Of a DNA stretch of 64,000 nt, positions 25,287 through 35,087 are shown one piece after another. This stretch comes from Nonomuraea gerenzanensis. GTDB taxonomy: Bacteria; Actinomycetota; Actinomycetes; Streptosporangiales; Streptosporangiaceae. Under the pieces are notes generated by a model. That model was not told where the DNA came from. It saw only the letters and a list, made by a program, of their open reading frames with translations, and did not search any database. Positions within the stretch are counted from its first letter, which is position 1; every line of letters begins with the position of its first letter. The position numbers and the translations under genes were made by a program. The stretch is taken from contig NZ_CP084058.1 of the NCBI RefSeq assembly GCF_020215645.1, positions 3,844,001-3,908,000 of the forward strand, written 5' to 3'.

Positions 25287-26210
25287 TCACGGGAAGGCCG
25301 GACCCGGCTCCGGAGCGCTGCCCGGCCAGGTGCGCCGCAGGCGCAGCACGGCGGACGGGGCGTCCGGCGACTTCACGAACGCGTCCCTGAGCGGGAAGCA
25401 CAGGTAGCCGCTCGTCGTCCAGATGTGGTGGCCGCCGAGGTCGAAGCAGCGGGCGCCGCGCTCGTCGTGCGCGGGGAATCCGGCCATGGCGAAATACAGG
25501 GACCCGGAGTAGACGCCGCCGATGCCGTGGACGTCGATCCGGCAGCGCTCGCCCGCCGTGACGAGCAGGTGCGCGTGCACGGTGTCGGAGCTGGGCCACG
25601 AGCCGCTGTCGCCGACCCCGTGCGTGTAGCTGCCGGTGAACTGGGCGTGCCCGGGGACGGTGATGTCGATCGTGCCGCCGGCCGCCCAGCCGCCGGACAC
25701 GGTGACGACCTTGCGGATCTCGCTGCCCACGGAGTACCGCATCAGGGTGCCGCCCTCGGCGACGGCGGTGGCGGCCCGCCACGGGTAGCGGGTGCCCAGG
25801 CAGCCGCCGAACGCCAGGTGCCCGGCGTAACGGGCGATGAGCTCCTCGAAGTGGTCGAGCACCAGCCTGGCGGTTGGGTGCGGGGTGCGGTGGTCGATGA
25901 CCGTGGTGCCGCGCTCCCGCTCGCGGTCGTTGAAGCAGCCGGGGCAGACCTTCTTCACCTCCGCCCACTGCTCCTCGCACGGCCCGGCCGCGGCGACCGT
26001 CTTCCACTGCGCCCCGCGCGGCACGCCGGCGGCGGCGACGTGCGCGGGGATCGTGTACCCCGGCTCGATCCCCGGCCGGACGAGCGGGATGCCCGCCACC
26101 GCGTCCGACTCGGCCTCCCCGGCCTGGTGTGAGGCGGCGGCGTGCTGACGAGCTGAGCAGACCACCGTGCTCAGGTGATGTGTTTCCGTGCCGATGCTGG
26201 TGTGGTGCAT
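25287..26210 (-). CDS. Hypothetical protein, 307 aa
   Basis: I do not recognise a family. Visible: a His-rich N-terminus without signal peptide (MHHTSIGTETHHL), a VCPGCF Cys-x2-Cys with a further Cys in the preceding GPCEEQW, then VIDHRTPHP. A beta-rich C-terminal half contains Gly/Trp/His/Asp strings (GSYTHGVGDSGSW, IDVHGIGGVYSGSLYF, GGHHIWTTSGY). The C-x2-C plus nearby residues could bind metal. Single gene on its strand, with a long AT-richer upstream region. Alternative starts are possible. Confidence 0.6.
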   Translation of the reverse strand: MHHTSIGTETHHLSTVVCSARQHAAASHQAGEAESDAVAGIPLVRPGIEPGYTIPAHVAAAGVPRGAQWKTVAAAGPCEEQWAEVKKVCPGCFNDRERERGTTVIDHRTPHPTARLVLDHFEELIARYAGHLAFGGCLGTRYPWRAATAVAEGGTLMRYSVGSEIRKVVTVSGGWAAGGTIDITVPGHAQFTGSYTHGVGDSGSWPSSDTVHAHLLVTAGERCRIDVHGIGGVYSGSLYFAMAGFPAHDERGARCFDLGGHHIWTTSGYLCFPLRDAFVKSPDAPSAVLRLRRTWPGSAPEPGPAFP

Positions 26211-26524
26211 GTGACGGCCCCTCTACGACCCGTTCCCTGTCGCAAAGGTGACGTAACGTTAGCTTTGCATTACGCTAAGTTTTTCTTGGCGAGAAGTGTT
26301 AGAGGCGGCCGTTCCCGGGCAGTTGTGACCCCTTGAGCTTTTCCCTGCCGTGGCCGTGCCCCCGTGACGGCCACGGCTACCGCCCCGGCAGGCCCGGTCC
26401 GGGGTGATGGTGGCCGCGGGGCGTGCGTCGGCGAGCGCCGCCCCGCGGCCTTCACTCTGTACGGCGACATGTCCGGATCGTGGACAGAACCAGATTCAGG
26501 GCCCGGACTCCGTAGACTGTCAGG
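26211..26524. other. 314-bp gene-free region with three GC-rich inverted repeats
   Basis: Divergent intergenic region between the hypothetical gene and hisD. It contains an AT-rich patch with the palindrome TAACGTTA (26254-26261). Three hairpins follow: GCCGTGGCCGT (26347-26357) with ACGGCCACGGC (26367-26377), perfect 11 bp; a 6-bp CCCCGG/CCGGGG stem near 26383-26404; and GGCCGCGGGGCG (26412-26423) with CGCCCCGCGGCC (26439-26450), perfect 12 bp. The hisD -10 lies downstream of all three. I see no ORF worth calling. Confidence 0.7.
26513..26518 (+). promoter_or_regulatory. -10 element (TAGACT) of a leaderless his operon transcript
   Basis: TAGACT ends 6 bases before the hisD GTG at 26525; no Shine-Dalgarno is present. 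No leader peptide with His codons is seen, so His-attenuation upstream of hisD is unlikely. Confidence 0.5.
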
Positions 26525-29485
<2,961 letters not shown>

Positions 29486-29489
<4 letters not shown>

Positions 29490-29641
29490 CCGACAACATG
29501 CTCGCCATCGTGATGGTCTTCCTCGGGCTGTTCCTGATCGGTGGCGTGTTCTCCCTGGGCAAGCAGGGGCTCAAGATCGGTGCCGCCGTCTGCGCGCTGG
29601 GCGCGGCGATGGCGATCACGGCGGGGGTGCTGTGGTGGTGA
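29486..29641 (+). CDS. Small membrane protein in the his operon
   Basis: 51 aa with two hydrophobic helices ([40 protein letters not shown]) and almost no soluble part. ATGA overlap with hisB and an overlap of its TGA with the hisH GTG (GTGA), so it is translated in step with both. No enzymatic role is evident; function unknown. Confidence 0.8.
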
Positions 29642-30273
29642 GCAAGAAGAACGTCGTGGTGCTCGACTACGGCTCGGGCAACCTGCGCTCGGCAGAGCGC
29701 GCCCTGGCCAGGGCGGGTGCCGAGGTGACCGTCACGCCCGACTTCGAGGCGGCGCTGGAGTGCGACGGGCTCGTCGTGCCGGGCGTCGGCGCGTTCGAGG
29801 CGTGCATGAAGGGCCTAAAGGCGGTGCGCGGCGACCAGATCGTCGGCCGCCGCCTGTCCGGCGGGCGCCCGGTGCTGGGCATCTGCGTCGGCATGCAGAT
29901 CCTGTTCGCCAGGGGCGTCGAGCACGGCGTCGAGACCGAGGGCTGCGGCGAGTGGCCGGGCACGGTCGAGCGGCTGGAGGCGCCGGTGCTGCCGCACATG
30001 GGCTGGAACACCGTCAAGCCGCCCGAGGGCAGCGTGCTGTTCGCCGGGCTCGACGCGGCCACCCGTTTCTACTTCGTGCACTCCTACGGGGTGCGCGAGT
30101 GGGAGCTGCGCACCGGCGACGGCTTCGCCGAGCCCGTCGTCACCTGGGCCGAGCACGGCGTGCCGTTCGTGGCCGCCGTCGAGAACGGCCCGCTCATGGC
30201 CACCCAGTTCCACCCCGAGAAGTCCGGCGACGCCGGAGCGGCGCTGCTCCGCAACTGGTTGCAGACGCTGTGA
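29638..30273 (+). CDS. hisH: Imidazole glycerol phosphate synthase, glutamine amidotransferase subunit
   Basis: 211 aa class I amidotransferase. DYGSGNLRS at the N-terminus, the nucleophile Cys in GICVGMQ, and HPEKSG supplying the catalytic His. Delivers ammonia from glutamine to HisF. GTG at 29638 chosen because it overlaps the preceding stop; two further GTGs lie 3 and 6 bases upstream. Confidence 0.96.
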   Translation: MSKKNVVVLDYGSGNLRSAERALARAGAEVTVTPDFEAALECDGLVVPGVGAFEACMKGLKAVRGDQIVGRRLSGGRPVLGICVGMQILFARGVEHGVETEGCGEWPGTVERLEAPVLPHMGWNTVKPPEGSVLFAGLDAATRFYFVHSYGVREWELRTGDGFAEPVVTWAEHGVPFVAAVENGPLMATQFHPEKSGDAGAALLRNWLQTL

Positions 30274-30305
30274 GCCCATCATGAGCGCTGTGAGCCCATC
30301 ATGAG
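30266..30305 (+). repeat. Perfect 20-bp tandem duplication at the hisH stop / next start
   Basis: The unit cgctgtgagcccatcatgag occurs twice back to back. It carries the hisH stop and copies the ATG of the next gene, so a decoy ATG at 30281 opens a 7-codon ORF that ends TGA just over the real ATG at 30301. Confidence 0.95.
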
Positions 30306-30630
30306 CAAGGAACGCGCGCGCCGCAGGGCCGAGCGGGAGGCCGAGCGGGCGCGCGCGATCCGGGCCAACGAGGAGCGGCAGGCCCGCCGGGCGCGCCGCC
30401 GCGCCCTGCTGGCCCGGTTAACCCCGCGCCCGGTGCGGTTCTACCGCCAGGGCGGCCTGCTGGCCCGCCGCCACCGCGCGCAGAACGCCGTGGTGGCGCT
30501 CGCTTTCCTGCTCGTGCAGGTGATCGTCTGGCTGATCTGGGGCTCGTTCCCGCTCAGCTTCGGTGTCCTCGTCCTCTCCCTGCTGCTCGCGCCCGTTGTC
30601 GTGACCCTCGCCTTCGACCGGAGGATCTGA
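30301..30630 (+). CDS. Small basic membrane protein in the his operon
   Basis: 109 aa. The N-terminal ~45 residues are Arg/Ala/Glu-rich (ERARRRAEREAERARA) and probably helical, possibly nucleic-acid or membrane-surface binding. Two hydrophobic helices follow (NAVVALAFLLVQVIVWLIWG; LSFGVLVLSLLLAPVVVTLAF). Located between hisH and priA, abutting priA exactly (TGA then ATG). Function unknown. Confidence 0.75.
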   Translation: MSKERARRRAEREAERARAIRANEERQARRARRRALLARLTPRPVRFYRQGGLLARRHRAQNAVVALAFLLVQVIVWLIWGSFPLSFGVLVLSLLLAPVVVTLAFDRRI

Positions 30631-31353
30631 ATGTCGCTCGTTTTGCTGCCTGCCGTGGACATCGTGAACGGCCAGGCCGTACGCCTGACGCAGGGCGAGG
30701 CCGGCACGGAGACCGTCCACGGCGCGCCGCTGGCCGCCGCGCTGGCCTGGCAGGAGGCGGGCGCCGAGTGGATCCACATGGTCGACCTCGACGCCGCGTT
30801 CGGCCGGGGCGGCAACCGGGAGCTGATCGCCGAGGTGATCGGCAAGCTGGACGTGAACGTGGAGCTGTCCGGCGGCATCCGCGACGACGAGTCCCTGGCC
30901 GCGGCGCTGGCCACCGGCTGCCGCCGGGTCAACATCGGCACCGCCGCGCTGGAGAACCCCGAGTGGTGCCGGAAGATCATCGCCGAGCACGGCGACAGGA
31001 TCGCGGTCGGGCTCGACGTGCGCGGCACCACGCTGGCCGCCCGCGGCTGGACCCAGGACGCCGGCGACCTGTGGGAGGTGCTGGAGCGGCTGGAGTCCGA
31101 CGGCTGCCCGCGCTACGTGGTCACCGACGTGACCAAGGACGGCATGCTCCAGGGCCCCAATCTCGGCCTCTATCGCCAGATCTGCGCCCGTACCGACAGG
31201 CCCGTCGTCGCCAGCGGCGGCGTTTCCAGCCTCGATGACCTGGTCGCACTGGCTTCTCTCGTCCCGGACGGAGTGGAGGGCGCCATCGTGGGCAGGGCCC
31301 TGTACGCTCACGCGTTCACGCTGGAAGACGCGCTTTCCGCGGTGCGCGTGTAA
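30631..31353 (+). CDS. priA: Bifunctional ProFAR isomerase / phosphoribosylanthranilate isomerase
   Basis: 240 aa (beta-alpha)8 barrel. [18 protein letters not shown] gives the catalytic Asp and phosphate loop; [14 protein letters not shown] and [14 protein letters not shown] carry the second catalytic Asp region. In actinobacteria this protein (PriA) replaces both HisA and TrpF. No trpF is found in this trp cluster, consistent with a dual role. Confidence 0.95.
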   Translation: MSLVLLPAVDIVNGQAVRLTQGEAGTETVHGAPLAAALAWQEAGAEWIHMVDLDAAFGRGGNRELIAEVIGKLDVNVELSGGIRDDESLAAALATGCRRVNIGTAALENPEWCRKIIAEHGDRIAVGLDVRGTTLAARGWTQDAGDLWEVLERLESDGCPRYVVTDVTKDGMLQGPNLGLYRQICARTDRPVVASGGVSSLDDLVALASLVPDGVEGAIVGRALYAHAFTLEDALSAVRV

Positions 31354-31374
31354 CTCTTGCCGGGAGGGGGCGAG

Positions 31375-31785
31375 ATGAGCGTCAGCAGCATCGGCATGGA
31401 GAGCACCGGTTACCGGGTGTTCTCAGGCGGCGTCTGGGAGGAGAAGTACGGCTACGCCCGGGCCGTGGTGGCGGGCGAGCGGGTGATCGTGTCCGGGTGC
31501 ACGGCCACGGTCGACGGAGAGGTACGGCACGTCGGAGATCCGTACCAGCAGGCTCTGACCGCGATCGACATCGCGCTGGAGGCCGTCCTGATGGGCGGCC
31601 TGACACGGGAGGACGTCGTCATGGTCCGCTACTACGTGGTGGAGCAGCGGCACTTCGACCCCGTCGGGAAGGCCATCCACGAGGTCTTCTGCAAGGTACG
31701 CCCCGCCTGCACCGGGGTGCGGGTGGCCGGGCTGGTCGACCCTAGAATGCTGGTCGAGATCGAAATAGAGGCACTGCGAACATGA
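31375..31785 (+). CDS. RidA/YjgF/YER057c-family protein
   Basis: 136 aa. Core of the Rid fold: [45 protein letters not shown] and the substrate-pocket region [23 protein letters not shown]. The Arg typical of RidA proper is present in DPRMLVEIE. RidA deaminates reactive enamines/imines made by PLP enzymes; here it lies between priA and hisF and overlaps hisF (ATGA). Start at the ATG after GGGAGGGGG; an ATG at 31399 is possible. Confidence 0.85.
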   Translation: MSVSSIGMESTGYRVFSGGVWEEKYGYARAVVAGERVIVSGCTATVDGEVRHVGDPYQQALTAIDIALEAVLMGGLTREDVVMVRYYVVEQRHFDPVGKAIHEVFCKVRPACTGVRVAGLVDPRMLVEIEIEALRT

Positions 31786-32543
31786 CCGTAGCGGTAAGAG
31801 TCATCCCCTGTCTCGACGTGGACGCCGGACGCGTGGTCAAAGGCGTCAACTTCGAGAACCTGCGCGACGCGGGCGACCCCGTCGAGCTGGCCAGGCGCTA
31901 TGACGAGGAGGGCGCCGACGAGCTGACCTTCCTCGACATCACGGCGTCCTCCGGCGAGCGCGAGACCATGCTGGACGTGGTGCGCAGGACCGCTGAGCAG
32001 GTGTTCATCCCGCTCACCGTCGGCGGGGGAGTGCGCGCGGTCGAGGACGTGGACCGGCTGCTGCGGGCGGGCGCCGACAAGGTGTCGCTCAACACCGCCG
32101 CCATCGCCCGGCCCGAGCTGCTCACAGAGGCGTCCAGGCGGTTCGGCGCCCAGTGCATCGTGCTGTCCGTGGACGCGCGGCGGGCGCCGGGCACCGAGAG
32201 CGGCTTCGAGGTGACGACGCACGGCGGCCGGCGCGGCACCGGCATCGACGCGGTGGAGTGGGCCGCCCGGGGCGAGGAGCTCGGCGTGGGCGAGATCCTG
32301 CTCAACTCGATGGACGGCGACGGCACGCTCGACGGCTACGACCTGGAGATGCTGCGCGCGGTCAGGGCTGCCGTCCGGGTGCCGGTGATCGCCAGCGGTG
32401 GCGCGGGCCGGCTGGAGGACTTCCCTCCGGCGGTGGCGGCGGGCGCCGACGCCGTACTGGCGGCCAGCGTCTTCCACTTCGGCACGCTGAAGATCTCCGA
32501 GGTCAAGGACACGCTCCGGATGGCGGGGCACCCCGTCCGCTGA
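31782..32543 (+). CDS. hisF: Imidazole glycerol phosphate synthase, cyclase subunit
   Basis: 253 aa barrel. [20 protein letters not shown] holds the catalytic Asp11; [13 protein letters not shown] holds the second catalytic Asp. With HisH it makes IGP and AICAR. Last gene of the contiguous his run; a strong hairpin follows at 32548-32578. Confidence 0.97.
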   Translation: MTVAVRVIPCLDVDAGRVVKGVNFENLRDAGDPVELARRYDEEGADELTFLDITASSGERETMLDVVRRTAEQVFIPLTVGGGVRAVEDVDRLLRAGADKVSLNTAAIARPELLTEASRRFGAQCIVLSVDARRAPGTESGFEVTTHGGRRGTGIDAVEWAARGEELGVGEILLNSMDGDGTLDGYDLEMLRAVRAAVRVPVIASGGAGRLEDFPPAVAAGADAVLAASVFHFGTLKISEVKDTLRMAGHPVR

Positions 32544-32547
32544 CCGG

Positions 32548-32578
32548 CTCGCCCCGGGCCGCGCCGCCCGGGGCCGAG
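32548..32578. terminator. GC-rich hairpin between convergent hisF and the glutamine-synthetase-like gene
   Basis: GCCCCGGGC (32551-32559) pairs perfectly with GCCCGGGGC (32566-32574), extended by CTC/GAG after a 1-base bulge. No T-tract. Sits in the 39-bp gap between convergent genes, so it could serve both directions. Confidence 0.55.
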
Positions 32579-32582
32579 AGCG

Positions 32583-33944
32583 TCAGAACACCCGCAGGTG
32601 GTGGAAGAGCTCGTAGGAGACGTCCTTGGCCGCGAACGCGGCGGCCTCGGACCGCTTGACGGCCAGGTACGCGCTGCGCCGCAACGGCCCGAGCGCCTCC
32701 ATGAGCACCTCGTCGGCCTCCAGCGCGTCGAGGGCCTCCTCCAGCGACTGCGGCAGGCGGGGATAGCGGCCGGGACGCGTGTCGGGGTCGACGTCCACCG
32801 CCTCACCCGGGTCGAGCTTGCGCCGGATCCCGTCGAGCCCCGCGTGGATGACCGCGCCGAGCGACAGGTAGGGGTTGGCGGAGGAGTCGGAGGGCTTCAG
32901 CTCCAGGTTCGGCTCGCCGCTCTCGCCCAGCGGGGAGCAGATCCGGATCGCGGCCTCGCGGTTGTCGGGGCCGTACACCGCGTACGCGCCGGACCACATG
33001 CGGGGCGTCAGGCGGCGGAAGCTGTTGACGCTGCCGCAGGTGAGCGCCGTCAGGGCGGGCAGGTGCGCGAGCAGGCCGCCGATGAAGCCGTCGCGTACCT
33101 CGCTCTCCTCGGCGAAGACGTTCTGCGTGTCGTTCCACAGCGACAGGTGCAGATGGCAGCCGTTGCCCGCCTGGTCGGCCAGCGGCTTGGGCGCCAGCGA
33201 GGCCCACATCTGCATGCGCATGGCCACCCCGCGCACGGTCTCGCGGTAGATGACGTGGTTGTCGGCGGCCCGCAGCGCGGGCGCATGCCGGATCGACAGC
33301 TCCTGCTGCCCGGGGCCGAGCTCCGGGTGGTAGTGCTCGACGCGCAGCCCCTGAGTCTCCAGCGCGCGGATCAGCTTGACCGTGTAGTCGTGCGCCGTGT
33401 CGAAGCCCGTGGCGGCATAGCAGAGCGAGTCGTCGAGCGGCACCAGCCGATCGTGGCCGCCCGCCGGGTCGGGCAGCCGCCGCCCGAGCGTGAACTCGGG
33501 CTCGAAGGCCGCCACCAGCGCGTACCCCTCCGTGCTGAGCTCGGCGATGGCCTCCTTCAGGAACGTCCGCGCGCACGCCCCCCACGGGCCGCCATCGGGC
33601 AGACGCAGATCCGACAGCATGGCCGCCGCGCCGGGGGCGTGGGGCAACGGGACGTACGTGGCCGGGTCGGGGACGATGCGTACCTCGCCCACCGGACCCA
33701 GGTGCTCGACCTCCTGGAGCTGGTCGAGCATGTTCATCGCCATCATGGCCACCGTGTGCCCGATGCCCGTGCTGAGCCGTTCGGCCAACCGTGACCGGGA
33801 TGCCGCCTTGCCACGGATCACGCCACCGTGGTCGGCGTACAGAAAACGGATCAGCTCGATACCCTCGAGCTCCGCTCGCTCGAGGATGCGCCGCGCATGG
33901 GGGTCGAGCTGATGGGGTTTGGTGCCGCTGGGGCGATCTCTCAT
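32583..33944 (-). CDS. Glutamine-synthetase-family enzyme (GlnA-like, substrate uncertain)
   Basis: 453 aa. Glutamine synthetase fold with the metal Glu region FEPEFTLG, NGCHLHLSLWND in place of the usual NGSGMHxHxS, YGPDNREAAIRI and the ELKPSDSSANPYL block (Lys where canonical GS has Arg). These deviations and its isolation from glnA contexts suggest a gamma-glutamyl-amine ligase or another GS-like enzyme rather than housekeeping GlnA. ATG at 33944 chosen; an in-frame GTG at 33983 is possible. Convergent with hisF. Confidence 0.82.
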   Translation of the reverse strand: MRDRPSGTKPHQLDPHARRILERAELEGIELIRFLYADHGGVIRGKAASRSRLAERLSTGIGHTVAMMAMNMLDQLQEVEHLGPVGEVRIVPDPATYVPLPHAPGAAAMLSDLRLPDGGPWGACARTFLKEAIAELSTEGYALVAAFEPEFTLGRRLPDPAGGHDRLVPLDDSLCYAATGFDTAHDYTVKLIRALETQGLRVEHYHPELGPGQQELSIRHAPALRAADNHVIYRETVRGVAMRMQMWASLAPKPLADQAGNGCHLHLSLWNDTQNVFAEESEVRDGFIGGLLAHLPALTALTCGSVNSFRRLTPRMWSGAYAVYGPDNREAAIRICSPLGESGEPNLELKPSDSSANPYLSLGAVIHAGLDGIRRKLDPGEAVDVDPDTRPGRYPRLPQSLEEALDALEADEVLMEALGPLRRSAYLAVKRSEAAAFAAKDVSYELFHHLRVF

Positions 33945-34005
33945 CCTGCCTGCGTAACACGATCTGGCAGCGCGGGGAAGCACCTGACGCAGACAGAACC
34001 TTCCG

Positions 34006-34167
34006 TCAGGTCAGAACACTTGAGAAGAACACGGCCAACTGATTGGCTCCTTGAATGATTCCGTCGAACACACCGTTGACCGCGGCGGCGGCTTGGGCCG
34101 GCCGGGTGAACAGGTAGAAGACCACGAACGCGACAGCCACGTAGGTGATCACCTTCTTGACCTGCAT
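34006..34167 (-). CDS. Small membrane protein, 53 aa
   Basis: Begins MQVKKVITYVAVAFVVFYLF, one transmembrane helix, then a short amphipathic tail (GIIQGANQLAVFFSSVLT). The start is set by GGAGG 6-7 bases before the ATG at 34167. Short proteins of this form are widespread in actinomycetes; function unknown. Confidence 0.75.
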   Translation of the reverse strand: MQVKKVITYVAVAFVVFYLFTRPAQAAAAVNGVFDGIIQGANQLAVFFSSVLT

Positions 34168-34227
34168 GGGGGGCCTCCTGCAGTCCATTCCCAGCCGTAT
34201 ATACCCGGATCTGGGCGATCCCTAGGC

Positions 34228-34244
34228 ATCTTCTGTGAAGATGT
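34228..34244. promoter_or_regulatory. Short perfect inverted repeat upstream of the 53-aa protein
   Basis: CATCTTC-TGT-GAAGATG, 7-bp arms, in the AT-richer region upstream of the small membrane gene. Minus-strand TATATA near 34200 could be the -10. Possible operator. Confidence 0.25.
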
Positions 34245-34357
34245 ACATGATCCTAACCGGGGGGCTTCCTACTCATGCCATGGTAAGGGCAGGAGATTAC
34301 CCGCGAGCGCCTTCCACAAAGCGATTTCCGCGGTAGCGCCGCCGCCTCGCGGCGCGC

Positions 34358-34987
34358 TCACACGCCCAGAGTGGCCTCGCGCAGCAGCTCGACGGAGCCG
34401 GGGTCGCCGGTGAGCTCCACGCGGGCGTGAGCCTGCCGCCCGAAGCAGAACATCAGCAGCTCCGCCGCCTTGCCGGTGACCTCCACCCGCGCGCCCCCGC
34501 GCGGGCCGCCGAGCGCCACGCCGCCGCCGAGCCGGTGCAGCACCACGCCGACGGGTGAGCGGCGCAGCATCAGGCGGGCGCCGGTGGCGACCCGCTTCCA
34601 GATGAGCGCCTCCAGGTCGGCCGGCAGCTCGCGCGGCTGCCACGCCTGCTGCGCCCGGCGCACGTCCTCGTGGTGCACGAACAGCTCCAGCGTGTTGACG
34701 GCCTCGTCGAGCGCGGGCACCAGGCCGTACACGCCGCCGGGCCTGCGCACGATGCCGACCAGCTCGGGGAACGGGTAGCGGGCCTTGAAACCGTTCTGGA
34801 CCGAGGCGGTGTAGCCGGCCAGCGCCTTGATCGCGATGCCGCCCATGGCGTCGGGCCGGCGCTCGCGGATGGCGAGGTGGGCCGCCAGGTCGTAGGTGGT
34901 CCAGCCCGTGCACAGGGTCGGCGCGTCGGGGCCGAGCCGGTCGAGCAGGTCGCAGAGCGCGGAGCGTTCGCCACGGGCATGTGTCAC
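34358..34987 (-). CDS. TIGR03085-type metal-binding protein (DinB/maleylpyruvate-isomerase-like)
   Basis: 209 aa. N-terminal four-helix DinB-like region with the typical LCTGWTTYDLAAHLAIRERRP string and HHEDVRR, supplying His ligands. The C-terminal part (VTGKAAELLMFCFGRQ...VELTGDP) is the SCP2-like tail usual in this family. Biochemical role unknown; members of the fold are mycothiol-dependent enzymes. GTG start, with a minus-strand -10 TAGGGT 6 bases upstream (leaderless). Confidence 0.82.
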   Translation of the reverse strand: MTHARGERSALCDLLDRLGPDAPTLCTGWTTYDLAAHLAIRERRPDAMGGIAIKALAGYTASVQNGFKARYPFPELVGIVRRPGGVYGLVPALDEAVNTLELFVHHEDVRRAQQAWQPRELPADLEALIWKRVATGARLMLRRSPVGVVLHRLGGGVALGGPRGGARVEVTGKAAELLMFCFGRQAHARVELTGDPGSVELLREATLGV

Positions 34988-34993
34988 GCGGTC

Positions 34994-34999
34994 AACCCT
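34994..34999 (-). promoter_or_regulatory. -10 element (TAGGGT) of a leaderless transcript
   Basis: TAGGGT on the minus strand, 6 bases before the GTG at 34987. Same hexamer and spacing as at the leader peptide at 4606. Confidence 0.45.
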
Positions 35000-35087
35000 A
35001 CCGCTGGGAATAACAGCTTGATCGGGAGTGATAGAGACATACGGAGAAACGTCAGATTGACATCAGATATGAGAGGAAACCCCCCGA

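Noticed and set aside
32548..32578. Attachment site or integration scar between hisF and the accessory block before hisI
   Set aside because: The inverted repeat is a simple hairpin between convergent genes; no tRNA, integrase or flanking direct repeats.
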